Assembly (NCBI GenBank): GCA_002050435.1
Contig: MWYV01000044.1
Location: 1 to 64,000 of the forward strand
Length of the DNA stretch: 64,000 nucleotides
Direction: 5' to 3'
Origin: Chitinophagales bacterium 33-2
Lineage (GTDB): Bacteria > Bacteroidota > Bacteroidia > Chitinophagales > Chitinophagaceae
The first letter of the stretch is position 1, and the number at the start of each line of letters is the position of its first letter. The position numbers and the translations under genes were made by a program. This document shows, in pieces, positions 34,135-43,283 of the stretch. Under the pieces are notes generated by a model, which saw nothing but the letters and a program-made list of their open reading frames with translations, had not been told where the DNA came from and ran no database searches.

Positions 34135-35771
34135 TTTCAGCTAATAATATTTCACTCTCCTTTGGCAAAAGAGTTTTATTTGATGAGGTAAACATCAGTT
34201 TTACCAAAGGCAATTGTTATGGAGTAATCGGCGCAAACGGTGCCGGAAAATCTACATTTTTAAAAATCCTTTCAGGGGAAATCGAGCCCAATAAAGGAAA
34301 CATTTTTATTAGTCCGGGCGAAAGACTGGCTGTATTGAAGCAAAACCAGTTTGAGTTTGATGAGCAGACGGTATTGAACACTGTGCTCATGGGACATAAA
34401 AAAATGTGGGATGTCATGCATAAGAAAGACGCGATTTATACTGATCCCGAAGCTACAGAAGCAGATTATATGAGGGCCGGAGACCTGGAAGCTGAATTTG
34501 GTGAAATGGGCGGCTACACTGCCGAAAGCGATGCGGCCACTTTTTTGAATGAGCTGGGAGTAAAAGAAGAATATCAGCAATCCCTGATGAAGGACATTCC
34601 TTCCAACCTGAAACTGAGGGTTTTGCTGGCCCAGGCCCTTTTTGGAAATCCCGATATTCTGTTGCTGGATGAGCCTACCAACGGACTTGATATAGAAACC
34701 ATCAGCTGGCTGGAAAACTTCCTGGCTGATTATGAAAATATTGTTCTTGTAGTATCGCATGATCGTCACTTTCTGGATGCTGTTTGTACCCACGTAGCGG
34801 ATGTGGACCGCGGAAAGATCAAGACCTTCAGTGGGAACTACACTTTTTGGTATGAATCATCTCAATTAATGGCGCGACAGGTAACAGATAAGAATAAAAA
34901 GACTGAAGAAAAACGCCAGGCCCTGATTGACTTTATCGCACGATTTTCTGCAAATGCTTCAAAATCAAGACAGGCAACTTCACGTAAAAAAGCACTCGAA
35001 AAACTTACGATTGAAGATATTGAGCCCTCCAACAGGCGCTATCCCGGAATTATCTTCCAGCCATTGCGTGACGTGGGCAATCAAATATTGAATGTTGAAA
35101 ATTTAAGTGCCAGTGTAGAAGGTCGTAAGCTTTTTGAGAAAGTGAACTTCAGCATCAATAAAAATGATAAAATAGCCATTCTCAGTAAGGATCCGCTTGC
35201 AGTTACGCATTTCTTTGAGATCATCAATGGAAATAGTAAAGCGAACGGTGGAAAATTTGAATGGGGAACTACCATTACAAAGGCATACCTGCCGGTAGAA
35301 AACAATGAATTTTTTGAAGATGGAATGACTTTGCTTGAATGGTTGCGTCAATATGTTCCGCCGAATGTAACAGATGCCGATGAACCATTTCTGAGAGGGT
35401 TCCTGGGCAAAATGCTTTTCAGTGGCGATGATATCATGAAGAAGACCAATGTGCTGAGCGGAGGTGAAAAAGTGCGGTGTATGATCAGCAGGATGATGTT
35501 GCAAAATCCGAATCTCGTTGTTCTTGACCAGCCTACCAACCACCTTGATCTTGAAAGTATTCAAAGCTTCAATGAAGGCTGCCAGAACTTCCCCGGCATT
35601 GTAATGCTCACTTCACATGACCATACCTTCCTTCAAACTGTTGCCAACAGGATCATCGAATTAACACCTAAGGGCATCATCGACAGGCTCATGACCTTTG
35701 ATGAATACCTTGAAGATAAAAGAGTAAAAGAATTAAGGGCCGAAATGTACGGCCAGGCAGTAATGGCATAA
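34131..35771 (+). CDS. ABC-F family ATPase (YkpA/YbiT-like)
   Basis: This 546-residue soluble protein has two ABC ATPase domains joined by a charged linker (about residues 245-300) and no membrane part, the hallmark of ABC-F translation factors. The first site is intact: Walker A GANGAGKST (34-42) and Walker B LLLDEPTNGLD with Glu181. The blocks SPGERLAVLKQNQFEFDE and MGHKKMWDV fit the YkpA/YbiT branch. The second site is unusual: its Walker A region reads LSKDPLAVTHFFE without the GxxGxGK core, and its Walker B is VVLDQPTNHLD, with Gln467 in place of the catalytic Glu. The start at ATG 34131 is preferred over a TTG at 34062 that lies in the promoter. A terminator follows. Confidence 0.92.
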   Translation: MISANNISLSFGKRVLFDEVNISFTKGNCYGVIGANGAGKSTFLKILSGEIEPNKGNIFISPGERLAVLKQNQFEFDEQTVLNTVLMGHKKMWDVMHKKDAIYTDPEATEADYMRAGDLEAEFGEMGGYTAESDAATFLNELGVKEEYQQSLMKDIPSNLKLRVLLAQALFGNPDILLLDEPTNGLDIETISWLENFLADYENIVLVVSHDRHFLDAVCTHVADVDRGKIKTFSGNYTFWYESSQLMARQVTDKNKKTEEKRQALIDFIARFSANASKSRQATSRKKALEKLTIEDIEPSNRRYPGIIFQPLRDVGNQILNVENLSASVEGRKLFEKVNFSINKNDKIAILSKDPLAVTHFFEIINGNSKANGGKFEWGTTITKAYLPVENNEFFEDGMTLLEWLRQYVPPNVTDADEPFLRGFLGKMLFSGDDIMKKTNVLSGGEKVRCMISRMMLQNPNLVVLDQPTNHLDLESIQSFNEGCQNFPGIVMLTSHDHTFLQTVANRIIELTPKGIIDRLMTFDEYLEDKRVKELRAEMYGQAVMA

Positions 35772-35776
35772 ATAAG

Positions 35777-35801
35777 ATCCTCCAGGCGGAGGATTTTTTT
35801 T
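35777..35801 (+). terminator. Terminator after the ABC-F gene
   Basis: A perfect seven-base stem ATCCTCC/GGAGGAT with a four-base loop is followed by a run of at least seven T. Confidence 0.9.
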
Positions 35802-35850
35802 GAATAAGATTTGAAGTCATTCGCTAAATGAATAATTGGTATTTTCAGTT

Positions 35851-36555
35851 ATGCCTCCTTCCTTTAGTATTTTTCCTCTTGGCGACCAGGCGCTGGTCGT
35901 TGACTTCGGAAATCAAATGAACAATGACCTCAACCGGCAGGTACACCAACTGTACCAAAAATTAAAATCCAAAGAAGCCTCCTTTATTAAAGATCTTGTT
36001 CCTTCATTCAGCGCCCTTGGCATTTATTATGATCCCGAAATCATCCTAAATGAAACAGGAGCAAATGAAACCTGTTTTGACCTCGTGGCTTCATGGGTGG
36101 AAGCCGTAGTTGAGGAAGAAAAATTTACGGATACCTTTCATGCACGCGAAGTATCCCTGCCTGTTTGTTATGATTTTTCCACTGCACCGGATCTTGACCA
36201 GATCCTTAAATTGAAGGACCTTTCACACGAAGAATTTATACAGCTGCATACGGAAGTAATATATGATGTGTATATGCTTGGCTTTCTTCCGGGCTTTCCC
36301 TACATGGGTAAAGTAGATCAAAAAATAAGTCTTCCGAGAAGAACTGTTCCCCGGAAAGAAGTTCCTGCAGGATCAGTAGGTATTGCGGGCAGGCAAACAG
36401 GCATTTATCCGATGGCCTCTCCCGGTGGATGGCAACTCATTGGCCGTACCCCGGTAAAAATTTTTGATGCAGCGAATGCAGATCCGGCTTTTTTTCAACC
36501 CGGCGACCGGGTCAGGTTCATTTCAATTTCACTGAATGAGTTTAAAAATTATTAA
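35851..36555 (+). CDS. pxpB: 5-oxoprolinase subunit PxpB
   Basis: PxpB (formerly KipI) is one of three subunits of the ATP-dependent bacterial 5-oxoprolinase, which opens the ring of 5-oxoproline to give glutamate. The 234-residue protein has the family core: FPLGDQALVVDFG at the start, LGFLPGFPYMGKVD, RRTVPRKEVPAGSVGIAGRQTGIYP and SPGGWQLIGRTP. ATG 35851 is chosen over a TTG five codons upstream. It overlaps pxpC by 20 bases, so the two are coupled. Confidence 0.93.
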   Translation: MPPSFSIFPLGDQALVVDFGNQMNNDLNRQVHQLYQKLKSKEASFIKDLVPSFSALGIYYDPEIILNETGANETCFDLVASWVEAVVEEEKFTDTFHAREVSLPVCYDFSTAPDLDQILKLKDLSHEEFIQLHTEVIYDVYMLGFLPGFPYMGKVDQKISLPRRTVPRKEVPAGSVGIAGRQTGIYPMASPGGWQLIGRTPVKIFDAANADPAFFQPGDRVRFISISLNEFKNY

Positions 36556-37492
36556 ACCCGGTCTTTTTGATTCCATACAGGACGCCGGTCGATTTGGCTG
36601 GCAGCACCTGGGCATTAATCCAACAGGTGCCATGGACCGATTTGCAGCATCTCTGGCCAATGCATTACTGGGAAAAGATCTACACGCGCCGGTGCTGGAA
36701 ATACATTTTCCTGCTGCTCAATTGCTGTTTACAAAACCCGCCATCATATCGATAACAGGTGCGCATTTTACACCTGAGCTGAATGATGTGACAATTCCAA
36801 TGAACCATCCCGTAAAAGTTCATGCGAACAGCACCCTGAAATTTACCAGGCAAGCAACAGGCATGCGCTCTTATATAGGATTTCTTCCAGGACTTCAACT
36901 AAAAACATGGCTGCACAGTTTCAGCACCAATACAAAAGCAGGAGCCGGCGGATATAATGGACGCACACTGGATGCCGGCGACACGATAGCGTTTTTAAAT
37001 GAAGAGGAGGCGTCAAACTTTCCTTCAAACAGCGGACAATTATTCAGTGCGAAGGGTTATGATTACGATCTGCGCTCCCTTCGTTGTATTATGGGAAGTG
37101 AGTGGAATTATTTATTGGCATCATCGGGTAATGGGTTTCTAAACAACAGTTTCGAGATCACCATTGAATCAGACAGGATGGGATACCGACTTGCTGGAGC
37201 AAAACTCGAAATTGAAAATTCAGAAACGCTTTTGTCGTCACCCGTAGCTTTTGGAACCATCCAGCTTTTACCAGGCGGACAAATGATCATATTGATGGCG
37301 GATCACCAGACCACGGGCGGTTATGCAAAAATTGCACATGTGATTTCAGCAGATCTTCCCTTACTTGCACAGAAACAACCGGGCAGCATGATCCGTTTTG
37401 TATTAACGGATCTTGCAGATGCGGAAAAAGCTTTCCTGGAACAACAACAATACCTCAGGCAAGTGAGGGCTGCGGTTTTATTAAGATCATAA
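36536..37492 (+). CDS. pxpC: 5-oxoprolinase subunit PxpC
   Basis: PxpC (formerly KipA, a member of the allophanate hydrolase subunit 2/biotin-dependent carboxyltransferase family) completes the PxpB-PxpC subcomplex. The 318-residue protein shows IIKPGLFDSIQDAGRFGWQHLGINPTGAMD, the GGYNGRTLDAGD segment, SDRMGYRLAG and QLLPGGQMIILMADHQTTGGY. Length is normal. It begins inside the end of pxpB and is followed by pxpA after four bases. Confidence 0.93.
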   Translation: MSLKIIKPGLFDSIQDAGRFGWQHLGINPTGAMDRFAASLANALLGKDLHAPVLEIHFPAAQLLFTKPAIISITGAHFTPELNDVTIPMNHPVKVHANSTLKFTRQATGMRSYIGFLPGLQLKTWLHSFSTNTKAGAGGYNGRTLDAGDTIAFLNEEEASNFPSNSGQLFSAKGYDYDLRSLRCIMGSEWNYLLASSGNGFLNNSFEITIESDRMGYRLAGAKLEIENSETLLSSPVAFGTIQLLPGGQMIILMADHQTTGGYAKIAHVISADLPLLAQKQPGSMIRFVLTDLADAEKAFLEQQQYLRQVRAAVLLRS

Positions 37493-37496
37493 AAGC

Positions 37497-38249
37497 ATGA
37501 AGCAAGTGGAACAAAAAATATTTCCATTAATCAATTGCGACATGGGCGAAGGCATGCCGCATGATGCACAACTCATGAAGCTGATCGACCTTGCGAATAT
37601 TTCCTGCGGATATCATGCAGGTGATAAGGAAACCATCCGGCAAACCATTGAACGGGCATTGAAGTATAATGTAAAAATTGGTGCACATCCTTCCTATCCC
37701 GACAGGAAAAATTTTGGGAGAAGGGAAATGGATCTATCCACAGTTCAGGTGCACGAGCTTGTAATGGAGCAACTGGAAATTATAAAACAACTGACAGAAG
37801 ATCAGGGTGCAACAATATACCATGTAAAACCACACGGCGCGCTGTATAATGCATCTGCAAAAAACGCTGCCATTGCCGCTGCCATTTCAAAAGCCGTTTT
37901 TCAATTTGATCCCGCTCTCATCCTGGTTGGATTAAGTGCTAGCCATTCGATCGGGCAGGCAAAACAAACCGGTTTGCCCTTTATGAACGAAGTATTTGCC
38001 GACAGGCGTTATCATGCAAATGGAAGCCTGGTTTCACGAACAGTTGCGGGTGCAACAATTGAGAATGAAGAGGAATGCCTGCAGCAGGTAAGCCAAATCC
38101 AGGCAGGACAAAAAATTATTTCAATAGAAGGCTTCCATGTTCCCGTTGTGGCTGAAACCATTTGTATTCATGGCGATTCACCAAATGCTTTAGTGTTTGC
38201 GCAGGCGATCCATTCATTTAAAAAACGTTTTTATAATGTTACCAAATGA
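37497..38249 (+). CDS. pxpA: 5-oxoprolinase subunit PxpA (LamB/YcsF family)
   Basis: PxpA is the third 5-oxoprolinase subunit. The 250-residue protein has the LamB/YcsF signatures INCDMGEG, ANISCGYHAGDKETI, KIGAHPSYPDRKNFGRREM, VKPHGALYN and EVFADRRYHANGSLVSR, and ends with the CIHGDSPNA segment. It is a soluble TIM-barrel-like enzyme. The next gene starts 14 bases before its stop, so all four genes form one operon. Confidence 0.95.
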   Translation: MKQVEQKIFPLINCDMGEGMPHDAQLMKLIDLANISCGYHAGDKETIRQTIERALKYNVKIGAHPSYPDRKNFGRREMDLSTVQVHELVMEQLEIIKQLTEDQGATIYHVKPHGALYNASAKNAAIAAAISKAVFQFDPALILVGLSASHSIGQAKQTGLPFMNEVFADRRYHANGSLVSRTVAGATIENEEECLQQVSQIQAGQKIISIEGFHVPVVAETICIHGDSPNALVFAQAIHSFKKRFYNVTK

Positions 38250-39453
38250 GGAGAAGTCAGTGAAAAAACGGTCCCTCATGCGTTTATCCGCAGTGACCGG
38301 CGCCGCATTTTTAATGGCAACATCTGCAATCGGTCCGGGTTTTCTTACGCAAACTTCAAGATTTACGGAAGAATTGCTTACCAGTTTTGGGTTTGTGATC
38401 CTTATTTCTTTACTGCTTGATATTGGCGCCCAACTCAATATCTGGAGGGTCATCAGCATCACCAATAAAAGAGCACAGGATCTTGCAAATGGGCTGCTTC
38501 CTGGTCTGGGTGTTTTTCTTGCCCTGCTGATAGCACTCGGTGGGTTTGTATTCAACATCGGCAATATTGGTGGCACCGGACTTGGCCTCAACGCACTAAC
38601 GGGAATGGATATCTATTTATCTGCCTGTATCAGTACTTTTTTTGCGTTGGGTATTTTTTGGGTTAAAAATACAGGGAAACTGATGGATCACCTGGTAAGG
38701 ATACTGGGCATTTTGATGATCCTGTTTACACTTTACATTGCTTTTAGTTCAGCACCACCACTGGCAAATGCTTTGCTGCATACATTCTGGCCCGAGAAAA
38801 CCGACAGTTTGAAGATCGTAACCCTTGTTGGAGGAACAGTAGGCGGTTATATTTCATTTGCAGGTGCACACCGGCTGATTGATGCAGGTATAACAGGTAA
38901 AGAAAACATCCGGGCAGTGACCAGGAGCGCCGTCAGCGGGATCCTGATCACCTCTTTCATGCGTTACATTTTATTCCTGGCTGTTCTAGGTGTAGTAATG
39001 AAAGGGCTGGCGCTGGATGCATCAAATCCTGCCGCATCAGTTTTCAGACATGCAGCAGGGGAACCTGGATACAGGTTTTTTGGATTTGTGATGTGGAGTG
39101 CTGCTATTACTTCAGTCGTTGGTGCTTCTTTTACAACAATTTCATTTTTTCGCACCCTTCATCCTTTGCTTGAAAAGCACTATAAAATTTTAATTACTCT
39201 ATTTATCCTTTGCTCCCTGGGTGTGTTTTTATTGAAGGGAAACCCGGTGGCGCTATTGATCTTTGCAGGTGCTGTCAACGGGTTGATTCTTCCTGTTGCA
39301 CTGGCTGTGATACTGATAGCTTCAAGAACAAAAAAGATCAGGAATTTATATAAAACACCTCTATGGTTGGAAGTAGCCGGCTGGCTGGTTGTTTTTACCA
39401 TGTCCTGGCTTGGGGCCTTAAGCATTAAAAATAACTTAGCTCAACTCTTTTAA
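38236..39453 (+). CDS. Nramp-family transporter (YcsG-like)
   Basis: This 405-residue inner membrane protein has about eleven helices and belongs to the Nramp superfamily. The N-terminal ATSAIGPGFLTQTSRF segment corresponds to the Nramp DPGN helix but lacks the Asp-Pro-Gly-Asn metal site, as in the YcsG branch found with 5-oxoprolinase genes. B. subtilis ycsG sits beside ycsF, kipI and kipA in the same way. The most likely role is uptake of 5-oxoproline or a related compound rather than metal ions, an inference from context. ATG 38236 overlaps pxpA by 14 bases; a TTG at 38197 is less likely. Confidence 0.85.
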   Translation: MLPNEEKSVKKRSLMRLSAVTGAAFLMATSAIGPGFLTQTSRFTEELLTSFGFVILISLLLDIGAQLNIWRVISITNKRAQDLANGLLPGLGVFLALLIALGGFVFNIGNIGGTGLGLNALTGMDIYLSACISTFFALGIFWVKNTGKLMDHLVRILGILMILFTLYIAFSSAPPLANALLHTFWPEKTDSLKIVTLVGGTVGGYISFAGAHRLIDAGITGKENIRAVTRSAVSGILITSFMRYILFLAVLGVVMKGLALDASNPAASVFRHAAGEPGYRFFGFVMWSAAITSVVGASFTTISFFRTLHPLLEKHYKILITLFILCSLGVFLLKGNPVALLIFAGAVNGLILPVALAVILIASRTKKIRNLYKTPLWLEVAGWLVVFTMSWLGALSIKNNLAQLF

Positions 39454-39550
39454 GCCTCTAGCAATGAATTAAATTGCACTTTGCCTAAAATTTTTACCCG
39501 AATAGCAGGCAAGCGCATCCGCAAATAGATGAAATCCTTAACTTCATTAC

Positions 39551-39943
39551 ATGTCTCCTATTTCTTACCTGTTACTGGTTGATGACGACCAGGATGACCA
39601 ACAAATTTTTGCAGAAGCCCTGGAAAACGTTGCACCTGAAATACAGATCATCACTGCTTCAAATGGATTGGAGGCTATGCATAAATTAAATACCCCTAAG
39701 GCAAAACAGCCGGATATCATTTTCCTGGATCTGAATATGCCCATGATGAATGGAAAGGAGTTTCTCGAAGAATTGAAAAAAACAAAGTCATTCAGTCATA
39801 TTCCCGTAGTGATTTATACTACATCATCAAGACGGGAAGATGAGGAAGATACACTGGCATTGGGTGCAGCGCACTTTCTCGTAAAACCGCATGATTATAG
39901 TGAATTATGCCGGCAAATCAAGCAGGTACTTGAAAGACCCTGA
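39551..39943 (+). CDS. Single-domain response regulator
   Basis: This 130-residue protein is a stand-alone CheY-like receiver. The acidic pocket DDD (11-13), the phosphoacceptor Asp60 in IIFLDLNMP, the Thr/Ser after VVIYT and Lys112 in FLVKPHD are all in place. There is no output domain, so it would act by protein contact, for example in a phosphorelay; the partner kinase is not nearby. It resembles the Rcp1-like receivers common in Bacteroidota. It meets the DUF1206 gene tail to tail with no gap. Confidence 0.9.
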   Translation: MSPISYLLLVDDDQDDQQIFAEALENVAPEIQIITASNGLEAMHKLNTPKAKQPDIIFLDLNMPMMNGKEFLEELKKTKSFSHIPVVIYTTSSRREDEEDTLALGAAHFLVKPHDYSELCRQIKQVLERP

Positions 39944-40735
39944 TCAGAAATCTTCGTAGGCTGCTCTCAGAAAATTAAAGATTCCAAAGGCTACAAGCCC
40001 CAATCCAAGTGCACCCAGCAAATACGATCCGTAGGATGAAGATTCAATAAAGCTGAAAGCTTTGGCAGTGTCACCGGCTTCCGAAGCACGTGCTTCCCAA
40101 ACAGCTTTAAGCAACATATAAGAAATGATCAGCCAAACCACTCCCCTCGAAGCATAGCCGATTTTTCCTGATCGTAACAATACGGAAGCCCTGGAACGGC
40201 GAAGTGCCCCACCTGCGAAACGCTTTTTATATTTTTCAGAGAATCCATACCATATCTGGTAAACTCCAATGCCCGCCATAACAAGCGCCACTCCTCCTAA
40301 AATAATTTTTCCAAGGTCTTTATTCATGAATTGTGCAGACCAGTGTCCATCACTTCCACCGTCAGATTGATACATCATGATCTGCCATGCAGCAAAGGCA
40401 ACAGACAGGTATGTAAGCGCGCTTAAAAAATACCTTATTCTTTTTTTGAGTTTCCTTTTCAGGTCTTTTTCCATTCCAAAAGCCTCTACCATCCGCCAGG
40501 CACTGTAGCAAACGAGTCCGAAGATCAGCAGGGCGAGCAATATGTTTCCGCCCGGAAAATCCCTCAGCGTCTTCATTACACCATTCCTGTCCGCATCATC
40601 ATTTGATTGTCCGGCAATTTCAAATGCAGCCATAAAAGCAAGAATGCCTATCAGTGTATAAACAAATCCTTTAGCACCCAGGCCAACACGCGCCAGCCTT
40701 TCCATCCAGATATTATTTCCTGCCTTCAAATCCAT
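39944..40735 (-). CDS. DUF1206 domain membrane protein
   Basis: This 263-residue inner membrane protein has six predicted helices arranged in three two-helix repeats, the DUF1206 layout. Two repeat starts are easy to see: ARVGLGAKGFVYTLIGIL near the N terminus and SGKIGYASRGVVWLIISYML in the third unit. The family has no known function. It is convergent with the response regulator and divergent from the BrkB-like gene. Confidence 0.85.
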   Translation of the reverse strand: MDLKAGNNIWMERLARVGLGAKGFVYTLIGILAFMAAFEIAGQSNDDADRNGVMKTLRDFPGGNILLALLIFGLVCYSAWRMVEAFGMEKDLKRKLKKRIRYFLSALTYLSVAFAAWQIMMYQSDGGSDGHWSAQFMNKDLGKIILGGVALVMAGIGVYQIWYGFSEKYKKRFAGGALRRSRASVLLRSGKIGYASRGVVWLIISYMLLKAVWEARASEAGDTAKAFSFIESSSYGSYLLGALGLGLVAFGIFNFLRAAYEDF

Positions 40736-40851
40736 ATCTTGTAATTGTAGGTCTATTATGGCAAAAACCTTACCTCCACCACCTCAACAAGTGGCAATAG
40801 TTTTGTAGGCTATGAAGCCTTTAATATTGGGACGAAGTAATATTTCAAGTG

Positions 40852-41763
40852 ATGAACAGGATCATAAAAAACTTTCCTGAATACCTCAGGTTACTGGGAA
40901 GGTCTTTAAACAGGCTGACTAAGAACGACCCTTTACGAATGGCCGGTGCCACTGCTTTCTTTACAACTTTTGCCCTTCCTCCAATTTTAGTGATCTTGAT
41001 TCAGTTGCTCAGACTTTTCATCGACCCCAACATCATCAGGAGCCAGCTTTTTGCCAGTTTAACAAAAACCCTTGGCCCCGAGGCAGTAGAGCAGGTTGTG
41101 GGCGTGTTGAGTGGTTTAAGAAACCTGGCCAGCAACTGGTACATTACTTTGGGGGGGTTTATTTTTTTACTATTTGTTTCCACCACACTTTTTAAAGTGA
41201 TCAAAGATTCTCTGAATCAGCTTTGGAAGGTGAAGACGAACAATAAAAAAAGATTTTCAAAGAAGCTAAGAACAAGGGTGCAGGCCATACTGGTGATTTT
41301 TTTTGCAGGAATATTATTTGCTATGGGCATTTTTGCAGAAGCACTCCAGGTATTTATTGGGGAATATATTTCGGGCATTTCGCCCATTCTCAGTGTGTAT
41401 TTTAACCAGATCGTCAATTTTGCACTATCGCTTTTAGTGGTGACTTTATGGTTCGCTATGGTTTTCCGCTATCTTCCAGATGCACGCCCAGACTGGCCGG
41501 TAGCATTAACGGGTGGTTTTGTAACCGCACTTCTTTTTAGTTTAGGGAAGTTTATCCTGAGAAGAATGCTGAACTTAAGTAATATAGATTCCCTTTATGG
41601 AACCTCTGCATCCATTGTGTTGCTGTTGCTGTTTGTATTTTACTCCTCATTGATCCTTTATTTTGGCGCTTCCTTTACAAAGGAATTCGGGTTATTCATC
41701 GATAAACCCATTCATCCATTGCCCCACGCCAAAAGTTACAAACTGGTAGAAGAGGAAGAATGA
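40852..41763 (+). CDS. YihY/BrkB family membrane protein
   Basis: This 303-residue inner membrane protein has six predicted helices and the YihY/BrkB family pattern: LRMAGATAFFTTFALPPILVILIQL, the WKVKTNNKKR loop, FRYLPDARPDWPVALTGGFVTALLF and a C-terminal YGTSASIVLLLLFVFYSSLILYFGASF. It was once called ribonuclease BN in error. The function is unsettled. ATG 40852 is preferred over a GTG one codon upstream. A TAGTTTTG element at 40798-40805 may be its promoter. Confidence 0.88.
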   Translation: MNRIIKNFPEYLRLLGRSLNRLTKNDPLRMAGATAFFTTFALPPILVILIQLLRLFIDPNIIRSQLFASLTKTLGPEAVEQVVGVLSGLRNLASNWYITLGGFIFLLFVSTTLFKVIKDSLNQLWKVKTNNKKRFSKKLRTRVQAILVIFFAGILFAMGIFAEALQVFIGEYISGISPILSVYFNQIVNFALSLLVVTLWFAMVFRYLPDARPDWPVALTGGFVTALLFSLGKFILRRMLNLSNIDSLYGTSASIVLLLLFVFYSSLILYFGASFTKEFGLFIDKPIHPLPHAKSYKLVEEEE

Positions 41764-41855
41764 TCATTCAGTTTTGTATTGTTAAAAAAAACAAAAGAAC
41801 CTGTTAATGCATGTGCAAATAATCCAGACCAGCGTCAGGGAAGAAATCAATCAAC

Positions 41856-43061
41856 ATGCAAACAACTACAAAATGGGCCATCGCCCTGGGGATCCTATCT
41901 ACTTCATTTATTTTTTACTTACAACAGCAACATCAGTCCACGCTTGAATCACCACAAAATTTTGCCCAGGAAGACAAAAAGCACGCAGCAAGTTTTGCGT
42001 CCTTAAACACCACTTCCCGGCAAAAGATCCAGGTGGCCATATTGCTGGATGTGAGTAACAGTATGGATGGATTGATCGACCAGGCAAAAGCGCAATTATG
42101 GAACATGGTAAGTGTTTTGGGAAAAACAGAATGCAGTTCAGGAACACCTGACATTGAAATTGCGCTGTATGAATATGGGCGCAGTTCCAACGACGAACAA
42201 AAGGGATATGTGAAACAGGTCAACCCATTTACAATAGATCTGGATGAAGTTTCAAAAAACCTTTTTGGGTTGCATACAAATGGCGGTGATGAATACTGCG
42301 GGGAGGTGATCTACACCAGCATCAACGATTTAAAATGGGATACTGCATCAACCAATTATAAAGTGATCTTTATTGCCGGCAACGAGGATTTTCTACAGGG
42401 CCAGTTGCATTTCAGAAAAGCCTGTGCAGCCGCCGCCACGAAAGGCGTGATCGTTAATACCATTTATTGCGGTTCACGCACAGATGCAATAAGAGAGCAC
42501 TGGGATCTGGGTGCCGAATGCGGACAGGGAAGTTTTACCGTTATTAACCAGGACGCAAGAGAAGAAGAGATCCCTACACCCTACGACCAGGAATTACTTA
42601 CTTTAAATACAAGTCTGAATGGAACCTACCTGGGTTATGGCGCTACAGGAAATGCACGGAAAGCAAAACTTGAGGAAGTAGATCAAATGAATGCAGAAAG
42701 AAATTCCATGGCAATGAAAAGGGTGAAGGTCAAAGGCGATCAAAAAGTGTATAAAAATGCCGAATGGGACCTGGTAGATGCCTTTGTGGCTGATGCGACC
42801 ATTATACAAAACGTGGAAACCAAAACACTGCCTGATTCTTTACAATCAAAAACCAAAACAGAACTTACAAACATCGTAAAGGCGAAAGCTGTTGAAAGGA
42901 ACCATATTCAGAAAAGGATCGCTGAGCTGTCGGTCAAGCGGGATGCTTATTTGGTTCAGGCAAGATCAAAAAACCAGGCATCAACATCAAACACACTCGA
43001 GTCGGAAATTGAAAAGATCCTGAAACTGCAGGTTCAACGTTTCCAGATGCAAATTCCCTGA
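41856..43061 (+). CDS. von Willebrand factor type A domain protein
   Basis: This 401-residue protein has an N-terminal membrane or signal segment (WAIALGILSTSFIFYL) and a vWA domain at residues 57-250. The metal-dependent adhesion site DVSNS (Asp65, Ser67, Ser69) is intact. The C-terminal 150 residues are charged, mainly helical and probably coiled-coil. It is likely periplasmic and anchored to the inner membrane. The NGGDEYCGEVIYTS motif between strands is typical of a Bacteroidota/planctomycete vWA group. No AAA or MoxR partner is nearby, so the process is unknown. A terminator follows. Confidence 0.85.
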   Translation: MQTTTKWAIALGILSTSFIFYLQQQHQSTLESPQNFAQEDKKHAASFASLNTTSRQKIQVAILLDVSNSMDGLIDQAKAQLWNMVSVLGKTECSSGTPDIEIALYEYGRSSNDEQKGYVKQVNPFTIDLDEVSKNLFGLHTNGGDEYCGEVIYTSINDLKWDTASTNYKVIFIAGNEDFLQGQLHFRKACAAAATKGVIVNTIYCGSRTDAIREHWDLGAECGQGSFTVINQDAREEEIPTPYDQELLTLNTSLNGTYLGYGATGNARKAKLEEVDQMNAERNSMAMKRVKVKGDQKVYKNAEWDLVDAFVADATIIQNVETKTLPDSLQSKTKTELTNIVKAKAVERNHIQKRIAELSVKRDAYLVQARSKNQASTSNTLESEIEKILKLQVQRFQMQIP

Positions 43062-43121
43062 ACACTTCATTCTCATGATCATTGGTTTCAGTAACTAAAA
43101 ATAGCAGTTAGTTTGAATTCG

Positions 43122-43149
43122 GCGGTAATTTCTATTACCGCTTTTTTTT
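43122..43149 (+). terminator. Terminator after the vWA gene
   Basis: A perfect eight-base stem GCGGTAAT/ATTACCGC with a four-base loop is followed by eight T. Confidence 0.9.
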
Positions 43150-43201
43150 GCGACAAACTTCACAACCCATGCAGCAATTACCGCAGTTCACAACTTTCGC
43201 A

Positions 43202-43231
43202 TTTGGTCACACGAATCACAGTTTATGTTTG
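43202..43231 (+). promoter_or_regulatory. Complete Bacteroidota promoter (TTTG-N18-TATGTTTG)
   Basis: TTTG at 43202-43205 and TATGTTTG at 43224-43231 are separated by 18 bases, close to the Bacteroidota -33/-7 consensus. It lies just past a terminator and 52 bases before the small repeat-bearing ORF. Confidence 0.55.
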
Positions 43232-43283
43232 CATTTCAATACTGAATAAAGAGCAACACAAAAACTACTGGGTTACTGAACAT

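Noticed and set aside
43113-43283. Longer start for the small repeat-bearing ORF
   Set aside because: It would cross a strong terminator and the promoter; the ATG at 43284 is downstream of both.
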